The position numbers were made by a program, and so were the translations under genes. The notes beneath the pieces are model-generated. The model searched no databases and was not told the DNA's origin. It was given only the letters and a program-made list of their open reading frames with translations. Positions 44,994-55,110 of a stretch of DNA of 64,000 nucleotides are shown piece after piece. The DNA comes from Deltaproteobacteria bacterium (GTDB lineage Bacteria; Myxococcota_A; Polyangia; Nannocystales; Nannocystaceae). Where the stretch lies: NCBI GenBank assembly GCA_016709225.1, contig JADJEE010000001.1, forward strand, positions 2,046,001 to 2,110,000, read 5' to 3'. The number at the start of each line of letters is the position of its first letter. Position 1 is the stretch's first letter.

Positions 44994-47900
44994 ATGGCGC
45001 AGGGATCCAGAGGCGGCGGCACGGCAGCACCCGATCAGTCGTTCCAGGCGGTGCTCGAGCAGGTCCGCGCGGCCCCCGAGCAGGCCGACGCATGGGCGCA
45101 GGCCGAGGAGCTCGCCGATGCGCTGCAGCGGCCCGACGATCTCGCGGCGGTCTACCGCGAGGTGCTCGAGGGCCAGCTCTCGCGTCCGGTCCGCACCGAG
45201 CTCGCGCGCCGGGCCGCACGCTTCCACGAGGAGTGGTTCGGCGACGATGCCGATGCGATGAGCGTGCTGTTCACGCGCATCGTCGAGCTGGATCCGGAGG
45301 CCGACTGGGCGCTGCAGCGGCTGGTGGTGGTGCTGACCGTGGCCGAGCGGTGGGACGCATTGCTCGACGTCTACGACCGCGCACTCGCCCACGCCCCCAA
45401 CGCGCAGCGGCGCAAGCAGCTGCTCGACGAGGCCGCACACATCGCCAAGGACTTCGCGGCCGACCCCAACCGCGCGGTCGACTACCTGCAGCTGCAGCTG
45501 GAGTTCGAGCCCAACAACCTCGCCGTCGTCGCCGGCATCGAGCGCCTGCTCGAGCGTCAGCGCCGCTGGGAGGACCTCATCGAGATGTGGCAGGGCCGCG
45601 TGCTCGACATGCCCACGCTCGAGGCCCGCGCGACGCGCCTGCGCATCGCGAACGCCTTCATCCGCCACCTCGACGCGCCCGGCCCCGCACTCGAGGAGCT
45701 GCGCGTGCTGGTCGGCGACGCGCCCGATCACGAGGGCGGGCTGACGTTGCTCGAGTCGATCCTCGCGCAGGAAGGCGCCCCGGACGCGGTGCGCCTGGGC
45801 GCGCTCGCACTGCTGCGCAAGAGCTACGACGCCACCGGTCGCGGCGCCGAGGTCATCCGTGCGATCGAGCGCGCGCTCGGCTTCGCCGACGGCGGCGAGC
45901 GCCTCGCGCTGCATCGCGAGGCGGGCACGCGGCTGGCGATCGCCGACCGCGACGCCGAGGCGATGGCCCACTTCGCGACCCTGCTGCAGCTCGAGCCCGC
46001 CGACACCGACGCCCGCAAGCAGCTGCGGGTGCTGGCCGATCGCGCCAAGCTGCACGCGGTGCTGGCCGACGCCCTGGTCGGCGCCGCGCAGACCGCCGAG
46101 CCGAGCCTGCGCATGTCGCTGCGCTACGAGGCGGCGCAGATCCACGCCCAGCGGCTGGGTGCGCCCGAGCAGGCCGCGTCGCTGCTCGCCCGCGTGGTCG
46201 AGGACAGCGAGGCCGATCGCTCGCTCGCGCTGTCGGCCGCCCATCAGCTGGGCGAGCTGCTCGCGACCGCGGGCCGCGACGAGCAGCGCCTGGGCCTGCT
46301 CGAGCAGCTCGCCGAGCTCGAGCACTCGGCCTCGCTGCGCCGCGCCGTGCTCGGCGAGGCCGGCCGGCTCGCCGACGCGCTCGGACAGCCCGAGCGCGCG
46401 CTGTCGGCCTACGCCCGCCGGCTCGCCGCCGACCCGCGGGACCGCGACGCGCTCGACGCCAGCATCGAGGTGCTGCATCGCCACGGCCGCACCGTCGAGC
46501 TGGTCGCGGCGCTGGGGCAGCGCGCGGCCGCAGCCACACTGCCGCAGCAACGACGCGCCGACCTGGTGTGGCGCGCACGCCTGCAGGCCACCGAGCTGGC
46601 CGCGATCGACGACGCGATCGCGACCTGGATCGAGATCCGCAGCGAGTTCGGCGACGAGCCGGAGACCATCGACGCGCTCGACGCCCTGCTCCAGCAATCG
46701 TCGCGCAGCAACGAGCGGGCGCGGGTCGCCGAGGCGGCCTCCCATGCACTGCGGGATCGTGCGTGCGCGCTGGCGGTGCGGCTCGGCGACGTGCAGCGGG
46801 TCTCGCTGGGCGACGCCGCCGCGGCGGTGGCCGCGTACACCGACGCGCTCGCGATCGATCCCGGCAACGCAGACGCACGTGCGGGCCTGCGGGCGCTGCT
46901 CGACGACGCCACCGCGGGCCACGCCGCCGCCGATGCACTCGCGATCGCCTACGGCCGTCGCGGCGACGCCGACGGCCTGCTCGAGCTGGTCGAGACCCGC
47001 GTACGTCGCAGCCAGGAGCCACGCCGTGCGATCGCGGTGCTGCGCGAGGCCGCCACGCTGCACGAGCTGCACGCCGGTGACGCCGCGGCAGCGCTCGAGT
47101 CGATCGCGCACGCGTTCACGCTCGACCCCACCGACACCGGGCTCGAGCACGACCTGCTGCGTCTGGGCGCCGCGACCGGGCGCTGGGACACCGTCGCCGA
47201 CGCCTACCGCACCGCCACCGCCGTCGCCGCGCACCCGGCAAGGGCCGCGCACCTGCACGCCGCCGAGGGCCGCGTGCGTGAGCGGGAGCTGGAGGACCCC
47301 GACGGTGCCGTGCGGGCCTACGCGGCCGCCGGCGAGCACGACCCCGAGTCGATCGACATCCAGCGATCGGTCGCGCGGGCAGCCGCACGCGCGGGTCGCT
47401 TCGCCGACGCGACCGCGGGCACGCTCGCGATCTGTCGCCTTCGCGGCGAGGTCGACAGCGGCTCGATCGACGCGCTGACGGCCGCGGCCGCGGCCCGCAA
47501 CGCCTGGACCGAGTTGGTCGCCGCGATGCCGCCGGCGATCGCCGCCGCCGCGTTGCCGCCCGCGATCGCGCGGCAGCTCGAGCTGCTCACCGCGCGCTGG
47601 GCCCACGAGCACTGCCACGATGTCGCGGCCGCCGCTGCTGCGGCCGCGCGCGCCCACCTGCGCACCCCCGACGACGTCACCGCGCTCGCGCAGCTGGTCG
47701 CACTGCAGCGAGAGCTCGGCGACCCCGGGTTGCTCGACAGCCTGCTCGCGCTCGATCGCCTGCAGCCCGACCAGCTCGTGTCGCTGCGCGAGGCGGTCGA
47801 GCTGCTGGCGGCCTCGGCCCCCGAAGCGCCGGCGACCCGCGAACTCGCCGCCAACCTCCACCACAAGGCCGCGCGGCTGCTGCGGGCTGCCGGTCCGCGC

Positions 47901-50900
47901 GCCGACGAAGCGCTGGTCGACACCACCACCGCATCGCTCGCGCGTTGGGTCGACGGCCTGCTCGCGCAGGGCGATCGCGCCGCCGCCATCGAGGCGTTGC
48001 TGCAGGCCGCGACGCTGCCGCTGCCGCGCGCCCAGGTCGAGGCGCTCGAGCATCGCGCCGCGCGTGCGTGCGTCGAGCACGGCGATCGCCGTCGCGCGAT
48101 CGAGATCCTCCGGCACCTGCTGACCGCGCGCCCCGACGACCGTGGGCTGGTGGCCGAGCTCGCCGCGCTGTGCGAGGCGGAGTCCCAGGTGCTCGAGCTG
48201 GTTCATCTGCGCACCCGCGAGCTCGACCTCACCGACGAGCTCGCGCGGCGGCTGCAGCTGCGACTCGAGCTCTCGGCTCTGGTCGGCGAGCTCGAGCGCC
48301 GCGGCGGCCGCGTCGACGCGCTGCAACGCAACCTCGCCGAGCACCCCGGCCACGTCGCTTCCATCGACGCGCTCGCGACGATCCTGCACGACAAAGGTCG
48401 GCACGGCCAGCTGTGCGACGTGCTCGAGGCCCAGGCCGACATCCTCGAGCGCGCCGGCGAGTCGCGGCGTGCCGCCGAGCTGTGGTCGATGGCCGCCGGC
48501 ATCGCCGGCGATCGGCTCGGCGACAGCGCGCGCGCGATCGCAGCGCTGACGCGTCAGGTCGGGCTGGTCCCCGACAACGACGCCCTCGATGCCCTCGCGC
48601 GCCTGCACCTCGCGCGCAACGAGCCCGCGGCGGCGGCCACGTGCCTGCAGCGACGGCTGCAGAGCACCGAGGCCGGCGCGCGCGTGCCGGTGCTGCTGCG
48701 ACTGGGCCGCGCGCTGCTGCAGGCCGAGCGCGAGCGCGACGCCATCGCCACACTCGAGGCCGCGTTCGAGGAGGCGCCCAAGAACGGCGAGGTCCGCAAG
48801 CTTTTGCTGCGGCTGTACCGCTCGCGTGAGAACTGGGAGAAGTTGGCGCGCGCGCTCGTCATCGCCTCCGAGGCGGTCGCCGACGACGCGACCGTGCTGA
48901 GCTACGCCCGCGAGGCCGCGGAGATCTATGGCGACCGCCTCGATCAACCCGACCAGGCGGTGCCGGTGCTCATGCGGGCGATCGCGCTCGGCGACGCCGA
49001 TCGCGGGCTGCGGGCGCGCCTGGGCGACGGCCTGCGGGTCGCCGGCCGCACCGACGAGGCCCGCGTCGTGCTCGAGGCGCTGATCACCGACTACGGCCGC
49101 CGGCGCTCGCCCGAGCGCGCCGCGGCCCACTTGCTGCTCGCGAAGGTCCTGCACGCCGCCGGCGAGCGCGACCAGGCGCTCGATCAGCTCGAGCTCGCCG
49201 CCGGCATGGATGCCAGCAACCCGGCGATCATGCACATGCTCGCGCAGACCGCCCGCGAGGATGGCCAGCTCGATCGCGCCGAGCGGTCGTACCGGGCCCT
49301 GTTGATGCTCGTGCGCCGACCGCCCGACGGTGAGGAGCGCACGCGCTCCCCCATCGGCGCCGCGCAGGTGCTGTACGAACTGGCCACGATCGCGCGCGAG
49401 CGCGGCGAGCAGGCCCAGGCCCAGGAGCTCGTCGAGTCGGCGCTCGAGGTCATCGTCCACAGCGATGCCGAGGCGCCCGCGCTGCAGCGGGTCCTGCAGC
49501 AGCGCGGCGACAAGGCCCTGCTGCGTCGCGTGCTCGAGCTGCGCCTGCACAGCGTCGACAATCGCCGACGCCGTGCCGAGGTGCTCGCCGACCTCGCGCG
49601 GGCCTACGCCGCCGACGACGATCACGACCGGGCCTTCGAGCACTACCTGCTGGCGATCGCCGCCGACCCCGGCAACCCTGCGCTGAACCAGGAGGCGCGC
49701 GAGGCCGCGGCCCGCAGCGGCCACGTGCAGCGCTACGCCGACGAGCTCGAGCAGCAGCTGGAGAAGGCCCGGCGCACCTCCGACGTGCACGTGCGTTGCG
49801 AGCTGCTGCTGCGGCTCGCCGAGGTCATGGAGCGCGACTGGGGCGACTACGAGCGCGCCGCCGATCTGCTCGCGCAGGCCGAGGGCACCTCGGTGCGCGA
49901 GGTCGACGTGTGGCGGGCCGCGGCCCGGGTCGCGGCGCTGCGCGGCGACACCTCCGAACAGATGCGCATCCTCGAGCGGCTCACCACGCTCGGCGAGTCC
50001 GCCGCGGAGACCCGTGCCGACGCGCTGTATCGCATGGCCGAGGTGCAGCTCGCCGATCCCGACGCCATCGACGACGGCATCGAGACCCTGCAGCGCGCGC
50101 TGGCGGCCAACCCTCGCCACGAGCGAGCCGCCCGCATCCTCGCGCGCGCGACCGACCCCGAGCGTCAGGCCCCGCGCGCCGATCTGCTGCAGCTGTTCGA
50201 GCAGGTCGCCCGCAAGAGTCAGGACGAGGGCGCGATCCTGCAGGCGCTCGAGCGGCGCGTGGCGCTGCCCGAGGCGACCCCCGACGAGGTCCAAGAGGCC
50301 GCGACACTCGCGCGTCGTCGGGGCGAACAGGCCCGCGCGCGCGCGCTGATGCTGCGCGCCGTCGAGCTCGGCAGCGCGATGCTCGACGCCGGCACACGCA
50401 CCGCGTGGGCGATGATCGGACTGGCCGAGGACCACCTCGCGACCGAGGAACACGACGGCGCCGTGCAGTGGTTCGTCGAGGCCGCGGGTGTGTGCCCACC
50501 CGCAGAGCTGCTGGCGTTGGCGCAACGCCTCGCCGACGCGGTCGGTGACGACGGCGCGGTGCGGGTGTGGGAGGCGCTGCTCGAGCGCGATCCCTCGCTG
50601 CGCGGGGCCTGGGAGCCGTTGGCGGCGCTGTACCGCCGCGGCGGCGACACCGACCGACTGCATCGTCTGGTCGACGAGACACTCGACTCGCTGGCCGGCG
50701 CCGCCGAGCGCATCGCGATGCGACTCGAGCTGGTGCAGGCGCTGTTGGCTGCCGGCGACCCGCGCGACGAGGCCTCGGCGGTGCTGCAGGAGGTCCTGCG
50801 CGAGCAACCCGATCACGCGCAGGCGCGCGCGCTGCTGCTCGAGCTGCTCGAGCGCACCGGTCGGGGCGGCGAGATCACCGACCTCATGCGCGAGCAGCTG

Positions 50901-52757
50901 GTCGAAGATCAGGCGCGCGGCGATTCGGCCGCGGTGGCCGCGAGCGCGCTGGCACTGGCGCAGCGCCTCGCCGACGATGACCGCGAGGACGCGCTGTCGG
51001 CGATCCGCACGGGTCTGCAGTGGGCGCCGAACGACCGCCGCCTGCTCTACGCGGCCTCCAAGTGGCTCGGCGACGACGCCTTCGACGAGCTGGTCGCGGT
51101 GCTCGGGACGCTGATCCAGATCGAGCCGCCCGACACCGGCACGGCGCTCGCCATCGACCTCGCCGATCGCCACGCCGCGCGCGGCGACACCGAGGCCGAG
51201 CTCGCAGCTCTGGTCGCCGCCCACCGTCGCGCGCCCGACCACGGCGACGTCCGCCGCCGGCTCGAGCGTGCCTACGAGAACCGCGGCGACTGGCGCGGTC
51301 TCGCCGAGGTGCTCCGCACCGCCGCGCAGGTCGAGCAGGATCCCACCGCCCGCGTCGCGATCCTCCGGCAGTCGGCGGCGCTGCACCGCGATCTGCTCGG
51401 TGACGTGAACGCCGCGCTCGAGGTGCTCGCCCAGGCCTGGACCAGCAGCCGCGCCGACGCCGAGCTCGGGCTCGAGTACGCCAGCGCGTTGGCCAACGCC
51501 GGCGAGCTCGCACGTGCCATCACGGTGCTCGGCGAGGTGCTCGACGCGACCGACGACGAGCAGGATCGTCTGCCGCTGCTGACCACGCGCGCGCAGCTGC
51601 GTCAACGCGGCGACGATGCCGATCGGCTCGACGCCGCGATCGCGGATCTGGAGGCGGCGACGGCGATCGATGCCGCCCACGCCGCGCACGCGCTGGTCGA
51701 GGCGATCGAGCAACGGCTGGCAACCGCGCGCATCGACGGCGACACCGCGGTCGAGCGCGCTGCGTTGGTCCGCGTGGTCGAGCTGTACCAGCTGCTCGAG
51801 CGCCGCGACGACGCCCGCAACGTGCTGACCGAGTGGCTCGAGCGCGAGCGCAAGGACACCGGCGCGCTGCAGATCCTGATCGAGATCGATGCCGCCGACG
51901 ATCGCTGGGACGCGGTCGCGAAGGCCTGCGCGCGACTGGTCGCGCTCGAGCAAGGCGAGGCGCAGGTCACCGCCGCGCTGCGACTGGCCTACGCCTGCCG
52001 CCAGCTCGGCCGCCCCGAGGAGGCCCGCGCCGGGCTCGAGCACGCGCGGCGCAAGCAGCCGGGCAACATCGAGATCCGTGAGGAGCTGCGTCGCATCTAC
52101 GAGCAGATCGGAGCCGATCGCGAGCTCGCCCGCCTGCTGGCGCAGACCGCCGAGGACACCGAGGACCCGCAGGCTCGGCTCGAGCTGATCCAACAGGCGG
52201 CGGCGCTGTTCGTGGCGCAGGGCGACACCGAGGCCGCGCTGCCGCTGGTGACGACCATCCTCGAGCTGCTGCCCGGCGATCTCGGCGCGACCGCGCTGCT
52301 CGCCGACATCCAGCTGTCGCTCGGCGAGGTCGAAGCGGCGCAGGCCCTGCTCGACGCGGCGATGGCCGACGCGCGCCCGCGCAAGCCCGCCGAGCTCGCG
52401 TTGCTGCACCACGGCCGCTCGCGGACCGCTGGCGCCCGCGGGGCCACCGACGAGCAGCTGACCGAGCTGCAGACCGCGTTCAGCCACGACAAGAACAACG
52501 GCCAGATCGCCGGCGAGCTCGCCGACCTCGCGGAGGCGCTCGAGCAGTGGGACCTGGCGGTGAAGGTGCTGCGCACCATCACGCTGATCGACGGCGAGTG
52601 CCCGATCAGTCGCACCTCGGCGTTCTTGCGGCAGGCGAAGATCGCCCACCGCCGCGGCGATCGTCAGCGCGCGGTGCTGTGGGCCCGCAAGGCCAAGCAC
52701 GAGGAGCCCGAGTCGAGCGAGGTCGCCGACTTCCTCGCGGAGCTCGGCGAGGGCTAG
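44994..52757 (+). CDS. Giant tetratricopeptide-like helical-repeat protein (2587 residues)
   Basis: One uninterrupted frame of 2587 residues. The ATG at 44994 follows GGAAGGA and is preferred to the ATG at 44967. From about residue 60 to the end the sequence is a succession of 34-40-residue helical pairs with TPR-type spacing (DWALQRLVVVLTVAERWDAL; YLQLQLEFEPNNLAVVAGIE; LATLLQLEPADTDARKQLRVL and many more). These are grouped into larger blocks that recall cell-division-cycle/TPR scaffold proteins. There is no signal peptide, membrane segment or catalytic motif, so it is probably a cytoplasmic scaffold. Composition is Ala/Leu/Glu/Asp/Arg-rich throughout and repeats are degenerate rather than recent copies. 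Function unknown. Confidence 0.88.
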   Translation: MAQGSRGGGTAAPDQSFQAVLEQVRAAPEQADAWAQAEELADALQRPDDLAAVYREVLEGQLSRPVRTELARRAARFHEEWFGDDADAMSVLFTRIVELDPEADWALQRLVVVLTVAERWDALLDVYDRALAHAPNAQRRKQLLDEAAHIAKDFAADPNRAVDYLQLQLEFEPNNLAVVAGIERLLERQRRWEDLIEMWQGRVLDMPTLEARATRLRIANAFIRHLDAPGPALEELRVLVGDAPDHEGGLTLLESILAQEGAPDAVRLGALALLRKSYDATGRGAEVIRAIERALGFADGGERLALHREAGTRLAIADRDAEAMAHFATLLQLEPADTDARKQLRVLADRAKLHAVLADALVGAAQTAEPSLRMSLRYEAAQIHAQRLGAPEQAASLLARVVEDSEADRSLALSAAHQLGELLATAGRDEQRLGLLEQLAELEHSASLRRAVLGEAGRLADALGQPERALSAYARRLAADPRDRDALDASIEVLHRHGRTVELVAALGQRAAAATLPQQRRADLVWRARLQATELAAIDDAIATWIEIRSEFGDEPETIDALDALLQQSSRSNERARVAEAASHALRDRACALAVRLGDVQRVSLGDAAAAVAAYTDALAIDPGNADARAGLRALLDDATAGHAAADALAIAYGRRGDADGLLELVETRVRRSQEPRRAIAVLREAATLHELHAGDAAAALESIAHAFTLDPTDTGLEHDLLRLGAATGRWDTVADAYRTATAVAAHPARAAHLHAAEGRVRERELEDPDGAVRAYAAAGEHDPESIDIQRSVARAAARAGRFADATAGTLAICRLRGEVDSGSIDALTAAAAARNAWTELVAAMPPAIAAAALPPAIARQLELLTARWAHEHCHDVAAAAAAAARAHLRTPDDVTALAQLVALQRELGDPGLLDSLLALDRLQPDQLVSLREAVELLAASAPEAPATRELAANLHHKAARLLRAAGPRADEALVDTTTASLARWVDGLLAQGDRAAAIEALLQAATLPLPRAQVEALEHRAARACVEHGDRRRAIEILRHLLTARPDDRGLVAELAALCEAESQVLELVHLRTRELDLTDELARRLQLRLELSALVGELERRGGRVDALQRNLAEHPGHVASIDALATILHDKGRHGQLCDVLEAQADILERAGESRRAAELWSMAAGIAGDRLGDSARAIAALTRQVGLVPDNDALDALARLHLARNEPAAAATCLQRRLQSTEAGARVPVLLRLGRALLQAERERDAIATLEAAFEEAPKNGEVRKLLLRLYRSRENWEKLARALVIASEAVADDATVLSYAREAAEIYGDRLDQPDQAVPVLMRAIALGDADRGLRARLGDGLRVAGRTDEARVVLEALITDYGRRRSPERAAAHLLLAKVLHAAGERDQALDQLELAAGMDASNPAIMHMLAQTAREDGQLDRAERSYRALLMLVRRPPDGEERTRSPIGAAQVLYELATIARERGEQAQAQELVESALEVIVHSDAEAPALQRVLQQRGDKALLRRVLELRLHSVDNRRRRAEVLADLARAYAADDDHDRAFEHYLLAIAADPGNPALNQEAREAAARSGHVQRYADELEQQLEKARRTSDVHVRCELLLRLAEVMERDWGDYERAADLLAQAEGTSVREVDVWRAAARVAALRGDTSEQMRILERLTTLGESAAETRADALYRMAEVQLADPDAIDDGIETLQRALAANPRHERAARILARATDPERQAPRADLLQLFEQVARKSQDEGAILQALERRVALPEATPDEVQEAATLARRRGEQARARALMLRAVELGSAMLDAGTRTAWAMIGLAEDHLATEEHDGAVQWFVEAAGVCPPAELLALAQRLADAVGDDGAVRVWEALLERDPSLRGAWEPLAALYRRGGDTDRLHRLVDETLDSLAGAAERIAMRLELVQALLAAGDPRDEASAVLQEVLREQPDHAQARALLLELLERTGRGGEITDLMREQLVEDQARGDSAAVAASALALAQRLADDDREDALSAIRTGLQWAPNDRRLLYAASKWLGDDAFDELVAVLGTLIQIEPPDTGTALAIDLADRHAARGDTEAELAALVAAHRRAPDHGDVRRRLERAYENRGDWRGLAEVLRTAAQVEQDPTARVAILRQSAALHRDLLGDVNAALEVLAQAWTSSRADAELGLEYASALANAGELARAITVLGEVLDATDDEQDRLPLLTTRAQLRQRGDDADRLDAAIADLEAATAIDAAHAAHALVEAIEQRLATARIDGDTAVERAALVRVVELYQLLERRDDARNVLTEWLERERKDTGALQILIEIDAADDRWDAVAKACARLVALEQGEAQVTAALRLAYACRQLGRPEEARAGLEHARRKQPGNIEIREELRRIYEQIGADRELARLLAQTAEDTEDPQARLELIQQAAALFVAQGDTEAALPLVTTILELLPGDLGATALLADIQLSLGEVEAAQALLDAAMADARPRKPAELALLHHGRSRTAGARGATDEQLTELQTAFSHDKNNGQIAGELADLAEALEQWDLAVKVLRTITLIDGECPISRTSAFLRQAKIAHRRGDRQRAVLWARKAKHEEPESSEVADFLAELGEG

Positions 52758-52765
52758 CAGCCGCA

Positions 52766-52781
52766 GCGGGCGTCAGCCCGC
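52766..52781. terminator. Possible bidirectional hairpin between convergent genes
   Basis: GCGGGC-GTCA-GCCCGC forms a 6-bp stem with a tetraloop. It sits in the 15-bp gap between the giant repeat gene and the DprA-like gene and overlaps the latter's stop codon. There is no T-tract on either side, so intrinsic termination is uncertain. Confidence 0.35.
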
Positions 52782-53573
52782 CGGCACCCACACGCCGGGT
52801 GCAATCTGCAGCGCCAGGCCCAGCGCCTCGGCGCGCAGCAGATCGAGCGCGACCGCGGGGCCACCGAGCCGATCGAGCGACGCACCGCGGGCACCCGCGA
52901 GCTGCAGCCGCGCGCGCAAAGGCTCGAGCGCCTGCGGCCAGTGGACCGGCGCGACGCGGCCCTGCAGCCACGCCACCAGCGCCTCGGGCCCGTCGCCCGG
53001 CCGCAGCGCCCGCGCACCGGCGGCGACCAGCGCCGCGCACCCTGGCGTCCCCACCACCGCGGCCACCGCGATGCCTCGGCGCAGTGCGAGCCGGCCGGTG
53101 GTCTCGCTGCCCGAGCGGGCCTCGGCCTGCATCACCACGCACGCGTCGCACAGCGCCACCAACAACGCGTTGCGGCTCACGAACATCGCCCGGCGCGGCG
53201 GCGTGCCGGATGGCTGGGCGAACAGCACGCCGCTGCCGGGTGCGGCCGCGATGGCCTCGAACAACCCGCGGTGCTGCGCGGGATAGGGGCGATCGCTGCC
53301 GCAGGGCAGCACCGCCAGCTGCGGCACACCGTGGGTGAGCGCGGCGCGGTGCACCGCGGCATCGATGCCGATCGCACCGCCCGAGGCCACCGCGTGGCCG
53401 TGCTCGGCGGCGACGCGCACCGCCTGTTCGACCTCGCGGGCGAGCGCGTGCAGCATCGCGCGACTGCCCACGATCGCCAGCCGCGGCGAGGGCGGGAGCG
53501 CGCCATGCAGCTCGAAGCGCCTTGGCGCCCCGGCCAGGCCCAACTGCGCGGCGTCGATCGACCGGCGACTCAC
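52773..53573 (-). CDS. Short DprA/Smf-like protein
   Basis: A 266-residue protein starting at a GTG. The Rossmann-type DprA core is visible: LAIVGSRAM at about 31-39, VASGGAIGIDAAVHRAAL, AVLPCGSDRPYPAQH, FVSRNALLVALCDACVV and ARSGSETTGRLALRRG, as in DprA proteins that load RecA on single-stranded DNA during transformation. It is shorter than typical DprA (360-380), with little of the N-terminal SAM-like domain and only a degenerate helical C-terminus. It may be a DprA relative (possibly of the SLOG superfamily) rather than the competence protein itself. The LysM gene lies 62 bp upstream on the same strand. Confidence 0.8.
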   Translation of the reverse strand: MSRRSIDAAQLGLAGAPRRFELHGALPPSPRLAIVGSRAMLHALAREVEQAVRVAAEHGHAVASGGAIGIDAAVHRAALTHGVPQLAVLPCGSDRPYPAQHRGLFEAIAAAPGSGVLFAQPSGTPPRRAMFVSRNALLVALCDACVVMQAEARSGSETTGRLALRRGIAVAAVVGTPGCAALVAAGARALRPGDGPEALVAWLQGRVAPVHWPQALEPLRARLQLAGARGASLDRLGGPAVALDLLRAEALGLALQIAPGVWVPAG

Positions 53574-53635
53574 CGCCGGTGTGCGTCGGCCGGCGCAATC
53601 GGGCCGTTGCAGCTGTGCACGCGCGGCCGACCGCG

Positions 53636-55105
53636 TCAGCCGCCGATGCTGACCTTGCCGCCGGCCTTGCGCGAGCCCCTGCCCGACTTGGTCTGGCCAC
53701 TGGCCTCGAGCTCCGGCTTGCCACGGGTCGCGGCGTCCTGCTGCTTGCGCTCGCGTTCGAGGATCTCGGGACCCCGCAGCTCGACGTGGTCACCGCGCTC
53801 GATCTCGCGGCGCGCGTAGGTCGTGGCGCACAACGCCGTGTCCTGCTGGGTCTGCAACACCACCAGGGCCCCGATCACGCGCCGCGGCCAGCCGTCCTCG
53901 TAGGGGATCTTGAAGACGCGCTTCTTGGTGTACTCATCGCCCTTGCGCACGACCTCGAGCACGTTGCCGTTCTCGAGGCCCTGCTTGCTGCCGAGGTTGA
54001 TGACCACGAACTGGGTCTCGCCGACCAACACGTGATCGCCCAGCAGGCTCTTGCGCTTGCGGGTCTTGGCGATCGGGATCGGACTGGTGTCGTTCATGGT
54101 CGCGACCACCAGGCCGGCGGCCGACTTCTCGGCCGGGACCTCGTCGACGCGGCGGAACTGGCGACGCAGCGGGCCCACGCGATACCCCCGCTCGACGGGG
54201 TTCACCGCCACCGCGATGGTGCCCTCGGCGGTGTTGCGCGCGATGGTCTGCACGTCGACCTCGCCCATGATCTGCACGATGTAGCCGATGACCTTGCGGT
54301 TCTTGAGATCGTAGACCTTCTCGTGCGGCGCGTAGACCACCAGGCGTTCACCGGGGATCGGTGGCCGCGAGCGGTCGTAGCTCATGTACACGGTGTCGAG
54401 CGTCGACATCATGACGTTGGCCTCGCCGCCGCCGACGATCTTCATCGCGGTGTCGAACTGCGCCGCGTCGACGAACGCGGTCTGGTTGAGCACGAAGCTC
54501 TGCGGCGTCGCGCCCTCGGGCACGTGGGTCTGGCTGAAGCGCAGGTTGGGCTGGTTGGTGTTGCCCGGACCCCGGCGCGGGTCGTACAGCCGCACGCGGT
54601 CACCGGGGAAGATCCAGTGCGCGTTGGTGATGTGCTCGTTCCACGACCACAGCCGCGGCCACGCATGGGGGTCGCGCAGGTAGTAGCCCGAGATGTCCCA
54701 CAGCGTGTCACCGCGCTGGACCACGTGCACGTCCGGCACCTGGTCGGCGTAGTCGGGATCCTCGTCGAAGCGCTCGTCGTACAGCTCGAGGCCGTCGACC
54801 ACCTCGCCGGCGGCGTTGAACGAGCGCGCCGTCGAGCCGTAGGTCTGATCGGCAGACTTCGCGGCTCCACGCGCGCCGAAGCCGGGGTCGTCGCTGGTGC
54901 TCGGGTCGTTGCGACCGCCCGCGGGCGGCGTGCCGAAGGCCGCATCGATGGCCGCGGCGCGACGGGTGTTGGCGGCGTCGACCCCTGGCTGCGGCGAGTA
55001 GCTGCCGGTGCCGGGTGCCAGCGCACCGTCGTCGTCGGCCGCGGGCGCGGCAGCGGCGGTCAACGGCCACAGCGACAAGAGGAAGGCCGGCAGCGTGCGT
55101 CGCAT
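53636..55105 (-). CDS. Exported LysM-domain protein
   Basis: A 489-residue secreted protein. Residues 1-20 form a signal peptide (LPAFLLSLWPLTAAAAP), and an Ala/Gly/Pro/Asp-rich disordered region follows to about residue 120. A LysM peptidoglycan-binding module is at about 126-180 (HVVQRGDTLWDISGYYLRDP, then WIFPGDRVRLY). The C-terminal 300 residues form a beta-rich domain with repeated VxVxGxQ-type strands (IPGERLVVYAPHEKVYDL, GYIVQIMGEVDVQTI, QGLENGNVLEVVRKG). This layout recurs in myxobacterial LysM proteins of unknown function. It follows the CpoB-like gene by 5 bp and is probably co-transcribed, suggesting a cell-wall-associated role. Confidence 0.88.
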   Translation of the reverse strand: MRRTLPAFLLSLWPLTAAAAPAADDDGALAPGTGSYSPQPGVDAANTRRAAAIDAAFGTPPAGGRNDPSTSDDPGFGARGAAKSADQTYGSTARSFNAAGEVVDGLELYDERFDEDPDYADQVPDVHVVQRGDTLWDISGYYLRDPHAWPRLWSWNEHITNAHWIFPGDRVRLYDPRRGPGNTNQPNLRFSQTHVPEGATPQSFVLNQTAFVDAAQFDTAMKIVGGGEANVMMSTLDTVYMSYDRSRPPIPGERLVVYAPHEKVYDLKNRKVIGYIVQIMGEVDVQTIARNTAEGTIAVAVNPVERGYRVGPLRRQFRRVDEVPAEKSAAGLVVATMNDTSPIPIAKTRKRKSLLGDHVLVGETQFVVINLGSKQGLENGNVLEVVRKGDEYTKKRVFKIPYEDGWPRRVIGALVVLQTQQDTALCATTYARREIERGDHVELRGPEILERERKQQDAATRGKPELEASGQTKSGRGSRKAGGKVSIGG

Positions 55106-55110
55106 CGTGA

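Noticed and set aside
44799..52700. A 2633-codon open frame on the minus strand opposite the giant repeat gene
   Set aside because: It is a GC-rich antisense shadow: its composition follows the complementary gene, and the plus-strand product has clear TPR-like repeats and a good ribosome-binding site.
52766..52781. Intrinsic bidirectional terminator with full confidence
   Set aside because: The stem is only 6 bp and lacks T-tracts, so it is listed only as a possible terminator.
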